Shown here piece after piece: positions 38,419 to 47,459 of a DNA stretch of 64,000 nt. A program made the translations under genes and the position numbers. This stretch comes from Candidatus Bipolaricaulota bacterium (lineage in GTDB: Bacteria > Bipolaricaulota > Bipolaricaulia > M55B111). The notes beneath the pieces are model-generated. The model was not told the DNA's origin. It made no database searches and saw only the letters and a list, made by a program, of their open reading frames with translations. How positions within the stretch are numbered: position 1 is the first letter of the stretch; every line of letters begins with the position of its first letter. Where the stretch lies: the NCBI GenBank assembly GCA_021735245.1, contig JAIPHJ010000005.1, positions 1-64,000 of the forward strand. Direction: 5' to 3'.

Positions 38419-39714
38419 GTGAACGATTTCAGAGAGGAAACAAATAGGTTTGCTACATCGGCTGTACACGCCGGAAAAGAAGCTGTCGAGTCGGAAGTTA
38501 GGTCCTGCGCGGTACCGATTCACCAGACCGCTTCTTACTTGCTAGGCGATACTCAGCGGGCTCAGAGGCTCTTTGCTCTGGAAGAAGAAGGTGACATATA
38601 TTCCAGGATATCCAACCCGACGAACGCCGTGTTCGAGGAGAGGCTTTCGGCGCTCGAAGGGGGAGTTGGGTCAGTAGTGACCAGTTCCGGGATGAGTGCG
38701 CTGAACCTGATTGTCTTTACTTTAATGGAAAGTGAAGAAAACCTGGTAACTTCTGCCAACATCTACGGAGGAACGCATACTTACTTTGCCCATAGCCTCC
38801 CCAAATTCGGAATGGAAGCGAAGTTTGCGGAAGAAGTCTCGCCCGGGAGCTTTGCCAAAAAAATAGACGACCAAACCCGGTTCCTTCACCTGGAGACGAT
38901 CGGGAATCCTTCGCTGGACGTCCCGGACATAGAGGCAATTGCGGAAGTCGCTCACGAGGCTAACGTTCCCCTGGTGGTGGATAATACTTTTGCAACTCCC
39001 TATCTCTGTAAACCGTTCGAACACGGAGCGGATATCGTCTGGCACTCTACCACTAAATGGCTAAACGGAGGAGGTACGACCATTGGAGGAGCGGTTGTGG
39101 ATTCCGGGGACTTCCCCTGGGAGTCGGGTAATTTCCCGGGATTAACCGAGGACGATCCGAGCTACCACGGCGTCAACTTTCGGGATCGGTTCGGGGACGC
39201 GGCATTTATCACGAACCTAAGGGCGAGAGGACTAAGGGACCTGGGCTCGGCTCAGAGTCCATTCGATACGTTCTTGAACCTCAAAGGGCTGGAAACTCTT
39301 CCCCTCAGGATGGAAAAACACTGCGACAACGCCAGCACGCTTGCCGAATTTCTGAAAGACCACCCCGGGGTTAGCTGGGTTAACTATCCCGGGCTCGAGT
39401 CCCACGAGACGCACCAGCTGGCCTCGCGCTACCTGGAGGGCGGCTACGGCGGAGTAATAACTTTTGGAATAGAAGGTGGTTACGAGGCTGGAGTCGAGTT
39501 TATGGAAACTGTCGAGCTAATATCATTTCTGGCGAACGTGGGAGACGCGAAGTCCCTGATAATCCATCCTTCGAGCACAACTCACCAGCAGCTGAGCGAG
39601 GAGGAGAAGAAATCCGCCGGAATTACCGACGATCTGCTCAGGTTCAGTGTAGGTATTGAGGACCCGGAAGATATCGAGGAGGACCTGGATCGAGCCCTGA
39701 AAAAGGTAACCTAG
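38419..39714 (+). CDS. O-acetylhomoserine/O-acetylserine sulfhydrylase (PLP Cys/Met metabolism family)
   Basis: FATSAVHAGKE, RISNPTNAVFEERLSALEGG, VDNTFATPYLCKPFEHGADIVWHSTTKWLNGGGTTIGG, HPSSTTHQQL. Confidence 0.95.
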   Translation: MNDFREETNRFATSAVHAGKEAVESEVRSCAVPIHQTASYLLGDTQRAQRLFALEEEGDIYSRISNPTNAVFEERLSALEGGVGSVVTSSGMSALNLIVFTLMESEENLVTSANIYGGTHTYFAHSLPKFGMEAKFAEEVSPGSFAKKIDDQTRFLHLETIGNPSLDVPDIEAIAEVAHEANVPLVVDNTFATPYLCKPFEHGADIVWHSTTKWLNGGGTTIGGAVVDSGDFPWESGNFPGLTEDDPSYHGVNFRDRFGDAAFITNLRARGLRDLGSAQSPFDTFLNLKGLETLPLRMEKHCDNASTLAEFLKDHPGVSWVNYPGLESHETHQLASRYLEGGYGGVITFGIEGGYEAGVEFMETVELISFLANVGDAKSLIIHPSSTTHQQLSEEEKKSAGITDDLLRFSVGIEDPEDIEEDLDRALKKVT

Positions 39715-39913
39715 AGACGCCTATTTAATGGAAAAGTAAGAGATACGGGGCAGGCCCGGGACCGAGCTAATTCGAGCGGCCGGAAGGCGAGAGCAATTAC
39801 CCGGCGTCCCCGGCCGCCCTTACAATTTAAAGAGTACGTACCGATAATTAATTGGTAGTTGAATTCAATCGATGTTAGTCAGGTGATGTAACCTAAGTTA
39901 GGAGGTAATAACC

Positions 39914-40252
39914 ATGGCCGAAAATCTAACGGAGAAACAGTGCGTGCCCTGCGAAGGTGGGGTTCCACCTCTGGAGAGCGACGAGGTAGAAGAGCTGTTG
40001 ACCGAAGTAAGGGGCTGGAAGCTAATGGAAGGTACCCCTCCCAAAATTGAGAAAGAATTCAGGTTCGGGGATTTCGAGGGGGCGATGAAATTCGTTAACG
40101 ATCTGGCTGAAGTGGCGGAGAACGAAGGTCACCATCCTGATATAGAGATATCATACAACGTAGTTACCCTTCAGCTCTACACTCACGCGATCGACGGATT
40201 GCACGAAAACGACTTTATTCTCGCCGCCAAGATCGACGACCTCGTGGAATAG
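39914..40252 (+). CDS. Pterin-4-alpha-carbinolamine dehydratase family protein
   Basis: WKLMEGTPPKIEKEFRFGDFEGAMKFVNDLAEVAENEGHHPDIEISYNVVTLQLYTHAIDGLHENDF. Confidence 0.93.
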   Translation: MAENLTEKQCVPCEGGVPPLESDEVEELLTEVRGWKLMEGTPPKIEKEFRFGDFEGAMKFVNDLAEVAENEGHHPDIEISYNVVTLQLYTHAIDGLHENDFILAAKIDDLVE

Positions 40253-40257
40253 TCAAT

Positions 40258-40285
40258 AACCCTCGCACCAGGAGGTGCGGGGGTT
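40258..40285. terminator. Bidirectional-looking terminator between convergent genes
   Basis: aaccctcgcaccaggaggtgcgggggtt. Confidence 0.75.
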
Positions 40286-40289
40286 GTGA

Positions 40290-41474
40290 CTAGTCCTCTA
40301 TAGCTTCCGCGACCTTCCTTCCGAGTTCGAAACCGTTCTCCAGTTGATCTTTGCTGGGTTGTCCGTTGAATTCAACGGGAGACGATACTAGATCCCAGTC
40401 CAGGGTCTCCGCGGTCTCCTCTATCTCTCTGGCGGAGCCGCCACCCCATCCGTAGGACCCGAATATTCCCGCAATCCTTTCCTTTAGTTTCTTCTTTTCC
40501 GCCACCTCGAGAAAGTTGCTTATCGGGGGAAAGGCCCGCGACTCGTACGTGGGGGAACCGACGATTAACCCCCTTCTCTTCCAGGCTGCCGATAGAAGGT
40601 AGCTGGGGTGCCACCGGGAGGCATCAAGGACTTTCAGGTCCTGGAGTCCGGTCGACCTGGCCCCCCGGGCTACTTGCTCGGTAACCTTTTCGGTAAAGCC
40701 GTACATTGATCCGTGGACTATCGTAATTCCCGGGACGGCTCCTCCACTGCTGTACTTATCGTAGAGTTCGACGATTTCTTCCGGATTTTCCCGCCAGATT
40801 GGCCCGTGAGTGGGTGCAATAATTTCGGTATTCAGCTCCTGCAGTTTTGCTAAAGCCCCCTGCAGAGTTGCGCTATAGGCTCCGACTATGTTCGAAAGGT
40901 AACGGACTGCCTCGTCGTAATACTTTTCCACGTCAAGCTGGTCGTCGAAAAGTCCTCCGTCGAGGGCTCCGTAGGTCCCGAATCCGTCTCCCGAAAACAG
41001 TATTTCTTCTTCCGGGAGATAAGTCATCATGGTTTCCGGCCAGTGGACGAAAGGAGTTTCCACGAACTCGAGAGTATGCGAACCCAGGTCGAGGGCGTCG
41101 TTTGATTCGACCACCTCGATTCCCTGAGTTATGCCGTAGAAACTTTCCAGTAATTCCCTGGTTTTCTCCGTCCCTACGAATGTAAGGTCGGGGTTTATCC
41201 TCCTGAGCTCCGGAAATACGCCTGTATGGTCGGGCTCCATGTGGTTTACGATGACGTAGTCCAACTCTTCGACCTCCGTTAAGGACTCGACTTTTCCCAG
41301 GAATTCCTCCGTGAATCCTCCTTTTGCCCCATCTATCAAAGTCGTCTTCTCGTCCTTAATGAGGTAGGAGTTGTAGCTTATACCGTCGGGAATCGGCCAG
41401 TAGCTTTCGAACAGGTCGTTTCTCCGGTCGTTTACTCCCACCCAGTAAATGCCGTCTTTTATCTCTTGGCCCAT
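40290..41474 (-). CDS. FprA-type flavodiiron protein
   Basis: VNHMEPDHTGVFPEL (HxExD), LFSGDGFG, APTHGPIWR; C-terminal flavodoxin domain ITIVHGSMYGFTEKVTEQVARG. Confidence 0.96.
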   Translation of the reverse strand: MGQEIKDGIYWVGVNDRRNDLFESYWPIPDGISYNSYLIKDEKTTLIDGAKGGFTEEFLGKVESLTEVEELDYVIVNHMEPDHTGVFPELRRINPDLTFVGTEKTRELLESFYGITQGIEVVESNDALDLGSHTLEFVETPFVHWPETMMTYLPEEEILFSGDGFGTYGALDGGLFDDQLDVEKYYDEAVRYLSNIVGAYSATLQGALAKLQELNTEIIAPTHGPIWRENPEEIVELYDKYSSGGAVPGITIVHGSMYGFTEKVTEQVARGARSTGLQDLKVLDASRWHPSYLLSAAWKRRGLIVGSPTYESRAFPPISNFLEVAEKKKLKERIAGIFGSYGWGGGSAREIEETAETLDWDLVSSPVEFNGQPSKDQLENGFELGRKVAEAIED

Positions 41475-41715
41475 ATTACCACCTAGCCTTTTGGAAAAAA
41501 TAAGTGATTAAAGTTTACGGATAATTCTATGGTAAAATAGGCGAAATTAGAAGCCGCGGAGCCCTGGGAGCGTACTGCAACTAATGATACAGGCGTAATC
41601 CCCATCTCATCTTAATTCTGGACTGCTTGTTTGCAAAGGCAGAGGAGACTTCCCTATAATCATGATTAAGTGAAAGTGATTTTCGATTTCATCACATTCA
41701 ACGGAGGAGATCAGA

Positions 41716-41970
41716 ATGGCGAAGTACAAATTAAAGTACGACAAGGACGCCTGTCAGAGCAACTTCGTATGTACGGCCGTGGACCCGGAACATTTCAAAG
41801 AGGGTGAAGACGGTAAGGCCGAATTGATCGGTGGAAGTACTGAGGACGGTCTCTTTGTTCTCGGAGTCGACGAAGACGGCAAGTCGGCTGCGGAACAAGC
41901 TGCCAACGGTTGCCCGATGATGGCAATTGAGCTGGTCGACAGCGAGGCCGGAGAGACGATCGCTCCGTAG
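41716..41970 (+). CDS. Three-cysteine ferredoxin, probable [3Fe-4S]
   Basis: DACQSNFVCTAVDPEHFKEGEDGKAEL...AANGCPMMAIEL: C-x5-C ... CP, only three cysteines. Confidence 0.85.
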   Translation: MAKYKLKYDKDACQSNFVCTAVDPEHFKEGEDGKAELIGGSTEDGLFVLGVDEDGKSAAEQAANGCPMMAIELVDSEAGETIAP

Positions 41971-42018
41971 AAATATCTGTACGTCGTTCAACCTAAATAC
42001 TATATGCAGGAGGTAAAG

Positions 42019-42402
42019 ATGTCCGAAAAAACCTGTGAAGAAGACCTGTTTTGTGGTGTGAATAAGGCCGAGACAGACGAACCCGGCGAAATGACTGCAC
42101 TGGAGAAGAAGCACACGGTAGTAATAGACGCACCTAAGTCCGTACAAGAGGACGAAGAATTCGAGGTCACGCTAAGGGTCGGAGAGTACAAAGAACATCC
42201 CAACGAAGTAGGTCATTTTATCGAATGGATGGAACTCTACTCCGGCGACACCTTTCTGGCAAGGCTGGATTTGAGTCCTGAGAAATCGCATTACGTAATG
42301 AAAACGACGGTCAAGCTCGATCACGCTCATCCCCTCAGGGGCCGGGCGAAGTGTAACCTGCACGGTCTGTGGGAGAGCGAGAAAAAGATAGAGGTGGTCT
42401 AA
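42019..42402 (+). CDS. Superoxide reductase (desulfoferrodoxin/neelaredoxin family)
   Basis: KKHTVVIDAPKSVQ, EHPNEVGHFIEWMELYSGD, RGRAKCNLHGLWES; SD aggagg at 42008 makes ATG 42019 the start. Confidence 0.92.
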   Translation: MSEKTCEEDLFCGVNKAETDEPGEMTALEKKHTVVIDAPKSVQEDEEFEVTLRVGEYKEHPNEVGHFIEWMELYSGDTFLARLDLSPEKSHYVMKTTVKLDHAHPLRGRAKCNLHGLWESEKKIEVV

Positions 42403-42430
42403 CCGCCGGGTTCCTAAACCGATATAATCG

Positions 42431-42461
42431 GGCGATATATCTTAACCCGGGATATATCGCC
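42431..42461. terminator. Hairpin after superoxide reductase gene
   Basis: ggcgatatatc ttaacccgg gatatatcgcc. Confidence 0.6.
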
Positions 42462-42537
42462 TTCCCTGTTTAGCTTATTAATCAGGGTGGAGCGACGAGA
42501 CGACAAATCGGTCCAGATACTACGAGAGGTGAGGACC

Positions 42538-42825
42538 ATGAAATTTCAATGTCCCGACTGCGGGGAAATTATTTACAGCCAGGAGGAGGTCGCCAGTTGC
42601 CCTGGCTGTAGTTCTCGTCTTGAAGACAGAACTCCTGAAGCTAAAGAGTTAGAGTGTACTGTAAGCGGAGGTTCAGTAAGACAGGTCAACGGAATACCCG
42701 ATTGCAACCACTTTAAGTTGACCAATTCCGTAGGTTCGCGATGTACCTTTGGCGAACTCCCCGCCAGGTGTCAGTCCTGCGGGTTGCCCTTCTACAATCC
42801 CAGGGTCGGTCTCTCCGCGGGCTAA
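42538..42825 (+). CDS. Small multi-Cys (zinc-ribbon/rubredoxin-like) protein, unknown function
   Basis: MKFQCPDCGEIIYSQEEVASCPGCSSRL ... RCQSCGLPFYNP; gaggtgag SD before ATG 42538. Confidence 0.75.
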   Translation: MKFQCPDCGEIIYSQEEVASCPGCSSRLEDRTPEAKELECTVSGGSVRQVNGIPDCNHFKLTNSVGSRCTFGELPARCQSCGLPFYNPRVGLSAG

Positions 42826-42866
42826 CCACGCGAGACCGGCAGTGGTTTTAATTTCAGGGAGGTTAT

Positions 42867-44621
42867 ATGATTAAAAACGATATGACGATACTCATTGGCG
42901 GAGACGCCGGTCAGGGGATTCAGTCAACCGGTAATGGTTTCATCCAGTCTCTGACGAGAGCAGGATTGTTTCCCTTTGGAAGACAGGACTACCGGTCCCG
43001 TATCAGGGGTGGCCACAATTTTTTCGAGATAAGAGTTTCTGGCGAGCAAATCTATACCCACACGGACGGTGTCGATCTGCTGGTTGCTCTGACCGAGGAT
43101 TCTGTCGGGAAACACCTGGACGAAATTGTTCCCGGAGGGGGGGTTCTTTACGACGAGAATTTTGATCTGGATTCCGGCACCTTCGAGGGCCGGGACGTCC
43201 AGCCCTTTCCGGTGCCCTTCACTTCGATAGCCACGGACGAAGGTGGGGCGAAAGTCATGGCAAATACCGCTGCAATAGGTGCCGTAGCAGGCTTGACCGG
43301 TTTTGATATTTCTTACATAAACCGGATAGTCGAGGAGAATTTTGCAGTAAAAGGCGACTCGGTAGTCGAAAACAACGTTCAGGTTGCCGAAGCGGGCAAG
43401 AAATACGCCGAATCGAAAGGATACGAATTTGATTACGATCTTTCTCCCCTCCCTGGAAAACCGGATCGGATGGTTATTGACGGAAATCAGGCTTTTGCTC
43501 TGGGCGCTCTGACCGGAGGGTGTAATTTCATCTCGGCTTATCCGATGACCCCCTCCACTTCGATTCTGGAGTGGCTGACGAAGCATTCGGCCGAGCTCGA
43601 TATCGTTATTAAGCAACCGGAAAGCGAACTGGCAGCGATAAATATGGCAATAGGGGCCGGACACGTCGGGGCACGATCGCTGGTTACCACTTCCGGGGGC
43701 GGGTTTTCTCTAATGGTAGAGTCGCTGGGACTCGCCGGCATGACGGAAACTCCGATCGTTATTGCGGAGGTTCAGCGTCCTGGACCCAGTACAGGCCTGC
43801 CCACCAGAACAGGACAGGGCGATCTTTCTTCCGTCGTATTCGCTTCTCAGGGAGATTCTCCGAGACTGGTCCTGGCACCGGCAACTATAGAAGAAGCATT
43901 TCAGGCTGGAAAACGTGCTTTCGATCTGGCGGAGAAATACCAGCTGCCCGTGGTAGTGCTGAGCGACCAGCACCTTGCCGATTCGATCCGGGCCGTACCT
44001 CCCGAGGAATTCGATACGTCAGTAGATATCGATAGAGGAGAGCTTTTATCGGCGGAAGATCTGGAAGACCTCGAGGGCGATTACCTGCGGCACGAGTTTA
44101 CCGAGTCCGGGGTTTCCCCCCGAGCGGTTCCCGGCAATAAGAAAGCTGTTTACAAGACGACCGGCAACGAGCACGACGAACGCGGGGATATAACGGAAGA
44201 CCCGGATCTAAGGACGAGGATGATGGACAAACGGATGAAGAAGGTCGATAAGGCGTTAGAATCGGAATTCTCAGGGCCATTACTTTACGGTCCGGAGACC
44301 GCCGATATCACTTTTATCGGCTGGGGCTCGACGTACGGAGCGGTCAGAGAAGCCGTCGATAGACTGAACGAAGGCGGTACGAAAGCGAGCTTCTATCACT
44401 TCGACGAAATTTGGCCGCTGGAAGCCGGCGAAATAAAAGATCTCCTGGAATCTTCTCGGCGAACCCTGTTAGTGGAAAACAACTATTCCGGGCAGCTGGC
44501 GAGTTTGATTACGAGAGAGACCGGGGCCGAGACGCCGGACAGGATACTCAAATACGACGGGCGGCCGTTTACGCCGGAAATGATCCTCGCGGAAGTTCGA
44601 GACCTGGAGGAGGTGGAATGA
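42867..44621 (+). CDS. 2-oxoacid:ferredoxin oxidoreductase, fused gamma-alpha subunit
   Basis: IGGDAGQGIQSTGNGFIQSLTRAG (gamma), GNQAFALGALTGGCNFISAYPMTPSTSI, VTTSGGGFSLMVESLGLAGMTETPIVIAEVQRPGPSTGLPTRTGQGDL. Confidence 0.96.
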   Translation: MIKNDMTILIGGDAGQGIQSTGNGFIQSLTRAGLFPFGRQDYRSRIRGGHNFFEIRVSGEQIYTHTDGVDLLVALTEDSVGKHLDEIVPGGGVLYDENFDLDSGTFEGRDVQPFPVPFTSIATDEGGAKVMANTAAIGAVAGLTGFDISYINRIVEENFAVKGDSVVENNVQVAEAGKKYAESKGYEFDYDLSPLPGKPDRMVIDGNQAFALGALTGGCNFISAYPMTPSTSILEWLTKHSAELDIVIKQPESELAAINMAIGAGHVGARSLVTTSGGGFSLMVESLGLAGMTETPIVIAEVQRPGPSTGLPTRTGQGDLSSVVFASQGDSPRLVLAPATIEEAFQAGKRAFDLAEKYQLPVVVLSDQHLADSIRAVPPEEFDTSVDIDRGELLSAEDLEDLEGDYLRHEFTESGVSPRAVPGNKKAVYKTTGNEHDERGDITEDPDLRTRMMDKRMKKVDKALESEFSGPLLYGPETADITFIGWGSTYGAVREAVDRLNEGGTKASFYHFDEIWPLEAGEIKDLLESSRRTLLVENNYSGQLASLITRETGAETPDRILKYDGRPFTPEMILAEVRDLEEVE

Positions 44622-44622
44622 G

Positions 44623-45501
44623 ATGAGTGAAGAAGTTTCACTATCCGACTATCAATATCCCACTGAACCGACCTGGTGTCCTGGCTGTGGCGACTTCGCA
44701 ATTTTGCGGAGCGTGAAGGCCTCGCTGACCGATTTGGGGTTAGCGCCTCACGAAAGCCTGATTGTCTCCGGCATCGGTTGTGGTAGCAAACTGCCGCATT
44801 ACATGAACGTAAATGGCTTTCATTCCGTCCACGGGAGACCGGTCGCGGTAGCTACAGGGGCAAAGATGGCAAACCCGGATATGAACGTCGTCGTAACTGC
44901 GGGTGACGGGGATAGCTACGGTATCGGCGGCAACCACTTTCTGCACGCCTGTAGGAGAAATATCGGAATTACCCAGATCGTCGAGGATAACAGAGTCTAC
45001 GGTCTGACCAAGGGTCAGTATTCTCCTACCAGCCATCAGGGTTTCGTCACGAAGACCAGCCCGGAGGGGGCGATCGAGCCTCCGGTCAGACCCGTTCCGA
45101 CCGCACTGACCAGCGGCGCGACGTTTATCGCCAGAACGTTTTCGGGTAGCGTGAAGGAAATGACGAAGATACTTGCTAAAGCCATGGACCACGAGGGTTA
45201 CGCTCTGGTGGACGTGCTTCAGCCCTGTGTAACATTCAATCCCGGTAGGTCCTACGACTTTTACAACGACCTCGTTTACGAACTGGATGACGATTACGAT
45301 CCGACGGACAGGAAAGCTGCCGAGGAGAAGGCGAAAGAGTGGGGAGACAGGATACCGCTGGGTGTAATTTACGAAGAAGATAGACCGACCTACGAGGAAC
45401 AGGTGCCGGCACTCTCCGAAGGACCGATAGTGAACAGGAGCCTCGATCCCGAGGAACGGAGCGGAGTGGATCTCGAGGAATTAAAGCGGGAATTTATCTG
45501 A
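44623..45501 (+). CDS. 2-oxoacid:ferredoxin oxidoreductase, beta subunit (TPP)
   Basis: TWCPGCGDFAILRSV, VSGIGCGSKLPHYMNVNGFHSVHGRPVAVATGAK, GDGDSYGIGGNHFLHACRRN. Confidence 0.97.
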   Translation: MSEEVSLSDYQYPTEPTWCPGCGDFAILRSVKASLTDLGLAPHESLIVSGIGCGSKLPHYMNVNGFHSVHGRPVAVATGAKMANPDMNVVVTAGDGDSYGIGGNHFLHACRRNIGITQIVEDNRVYGLTKGQYSPTSHQGFVTKTSPEGAIEPPVRPVPTALTSGATFIARTFSGSVKEMTKILAKAMDHEGYALVDVLQPCVTFNPGRSYDFYNDLVYELDDDYDPTDRKAAEEKAKEWGDRIPLGVIYEEDRPTYEEQVPALSEGPIVNRSLDPEERSGVDLEELKREFI

Positions 45502-45527
45502 GCACAGTTATTCTAATGGAGGTAGCT

Positions 45528-45557
45528 AGCCCCGCCTGACCGGGTGGGGCTTCTTTA
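45528..45557 (+). terminator. Rho-independent terminator after the oxidoreductase operon
   Basis: agccccgcctgaccgggtggggcttcttt. Confidence 0.8.
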
Positions 45558-45665
45558 TTAGTTGTTTTTGAGGCCAGCCGGTACGGGGTTTTGGTATTGA
45601 AAATCCCGGACCTGAGTGCTATATTAAACTTGCGTTAATTCGTTTTTCAAAAATCATAAACTTTT

Positions 45666-45742
45666 CGGGACGTGGCGCAGCTTGGTAGCGCGCGCGCATG
45701 GGGCGCGCGAGGTCGCTGGTTCAAATCCAGTCGTCCCGACCA
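45666..45742 (+). tRNA. tRNA-Pro (anticodon GGG)
   Basis: Acceptor CGGGACG/CGTCCCG, anticodon arm CGCGC-ATGGGGC-GCGCG, encoded CCA. Confidence 0.93.
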
Positions 45743-45745
45743 ACT

Positions 45746-46327
45746 ATGGCTGGTAGATTAGAAGTTATAACCGGTTGCATGTTTTCCGGAAAGAGCGAAG
45801 AGTTGATCCGTCGCGTCGACCGGGCGAACATCGCCGGACAAACGACACTCCTTTTTAAACCCCGTCTCGACGACCGGTATAGCAAGAACGCGGTCGTAAC
45901 TCACTACGGTAGAGAGTTCGAAGCCAAGCTGTTAAAGACCGGGGAAGAATCTATTTCCACCCTGGGCGAAGTAGCGGGGCCCGGGCAACTGGAAGACTCG
46001 GACATCGTTGCTTTTGACGAAGGAAATTTCTTCGGCGAGGACCTCTCTTCGCTGGTTCTGAAATTAATGGGGAGAGATAAAAGAGTCATAGTGGCCGGTC
46101 TCGACCTTACTTTCGCGGGCGACCCGTTCCACCCCATGCCCAGGTTGATGGCCGAAGCGGACAGGCTGGATAAGCTACACGCGGTCTGTACCGAATGTGG
46201 TGACGCGGCGACTAGGACTCAGAGGCTGATCGACGGGGAACCGGCCCCGGCCGACGACCAGGTCATAAAGGTCGGCGGTAAGGGAGCCTACGAAGCTCGT
46301 TGCCGGGATTGCTGGGAGCTTGGTTAA
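45746..46327 (+). CDS. tdk: Thymidine kinase
   Basis: MAGRLEVITGCMFSGKSEELIRRVDRANIAGQ, VVAGLDLTFAGDPFHPMPRL; ORF-track start 45698 lies inside tRNA-Pro. Confidence 0.95.
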   Translation: MAGRLEVITGCMFSGKSEELIRRVDRANIAGQTTLLFKPRLDDRYSKNAVVTHYGREFEAKLLKTGEESISTLGEVAGPGQLEDSDIVAFDEGNFFGEDLSSLVLKLMGRDKRVIVAGLDLTFAGDPFHPMPRLMAEADRLDKLHAVCTECGDAATRTQRLIDGEPAPADDQVIKVGGKGAYEARCRDCWELG

Positions 46328-46480
46328 CTCCGGCCTCCGGGCATTAAGGCCTAGAAATATCCCCCTTGTGTAAAAACTTTCTTGTTCATCCCCGTTTTCC
46401 ACCCTACAGGTAAATAAGCGCAATTGTTTGCTCGCTATGAAAACCGCCGGTTGATGGAGTCTGCTCCTTTGTAAAAACAA

Positions 46481-46556
46481 AGCAGACCGGGTCCCCGTGC
46501 CAGTCCGATAGCCCTAATAAAGAACATCCGTGCGGACAATAGGAGCTCGTGCTGCT
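46481..46556. repeat. REPIN-like palindrome pair (degenerate)
   Basis: agcagaccgggtccccgtgccagtccg ... cgtgcggacaataggagctcgtgctgct. Confidence 0.65.
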
Positions 46557-46592
46557 TCTTACGGCTAAATCATTTTATAGTTTAGCTCCCCT

Positions 46593-46684
46593 AGCAGGTC
46601 GGGCTCCCATGCCCGACCGATACGTTAGGTTGAACCACCAGGCTTACCGGGCCAAGAAGCAGCTGGAGCTCCCACGCTCCAGCG
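46593..46684. repeat. Two REP-like palindromes
   Basis: agcaggtcgggctcccatgcccgaccg (46593) and agcagctggagctcccacgctccagcg (46658). Confidence 0.8.
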
Positions 46685-46757
46685 ATTGGTGAAAGTTAAT
46701 GCAATCAAGGGCTCCCATGCTTGTATGGAGAAACCATATCCAAAGTATCTAACGCTG

Positions 46758-47261
46758 TTCTCTGGTAATTGTTCGATAAAACCGCAGGCGATTTCCCCGG
46801 CGCGGAAATCGCTGCTTCCGATCTCGGCCTCGCTCCCCATGCTTTCAGAGAAAGCATGGAACCGTGCCCGCTCGGCCTCCGATAGTATTTTCCTGAACAA
46901 TTACCAGAGAACCTGAAGACCTACGTTTAATACATTACCTTACCTTTCTTACGTCTAGGGCTCCGGGCCGAGAAAATTCCAGCGACGCGGCGCATATGTC
47001 TGACCGAACCAGCACCCAGTTGAGTTTTGTTACATGGTCAAGGTCAATGACCAAGGATATATAGTGGCTACCTTTAATGCATTTCCTATAGGAATCAAAC
47101 CAGGAACGATTACTCAACTGGGTGCTGGTGAGGGATATTTCCGTAACCAGATAAGTTTAACTGTTTAAGAGTGATATTACCTATAAGCGGGACCCATTAT
47201 CCTGAACAGGACAGTTTGAGCACGCGAGTCGGAAATTTCCCGGCCCGGGAAGCCCGGAGGT
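46758..47261 (+). repeat. Composite structured repeat, copy B
   Basis: Colinear with 37450-38023, but module 1 carries ccatgctttcagagaaagcatgg where copy A has a 108-nt CCAGCAC hairpin. Confidence 0.88.
47009..47128. repeat. CCAGCAC-type hairpin (TTGAGT variant)
   Basis: ccagcacccagttgagt ... actcaactgggtgctgg. Confidence 0.93.
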
Positions 47262-47273
47262 ACTATCGGACGT

Positions 47274-47301
47274 GCCGGCCGGGCGCGGGGGTCCGGCCGG
47301 C
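47274..47301. terminator. Strong GC hairpin followed by T-rich tract
   Basis: gccggccgggcgcgggggtccggccggc then tatgttttcttt. Confidence 0.55.
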
Positions 47302-47459
47302 TATGTTTTCTTTAGGGGATCCGGTCTGCAGGTGCTAGTGAAACTGTGAAACTATGTTCGCATAACTTTAAAGTAAGCTTCCACTGGTAGGCTTTTTATC
47401 CAACAATTACCAGAGAAGGGAGTTTAAGTCAGCCAGAAAAATTCAACCAAATTCTTACC

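Noticed and set aside
39740-39830. GC-rich structured segment downstream of the sulfhydrylase gene as an ncRNA
   Set aside because: Only weak hairpins; could be a terminator; not enough evidence for an RNA gene.
45698-45745. N-terminal extension of thymidine kinase in the ORF track
   Set aside because: Derived from tRNA-Pro sequence; canonical TK begins at MAGRLEVITG.
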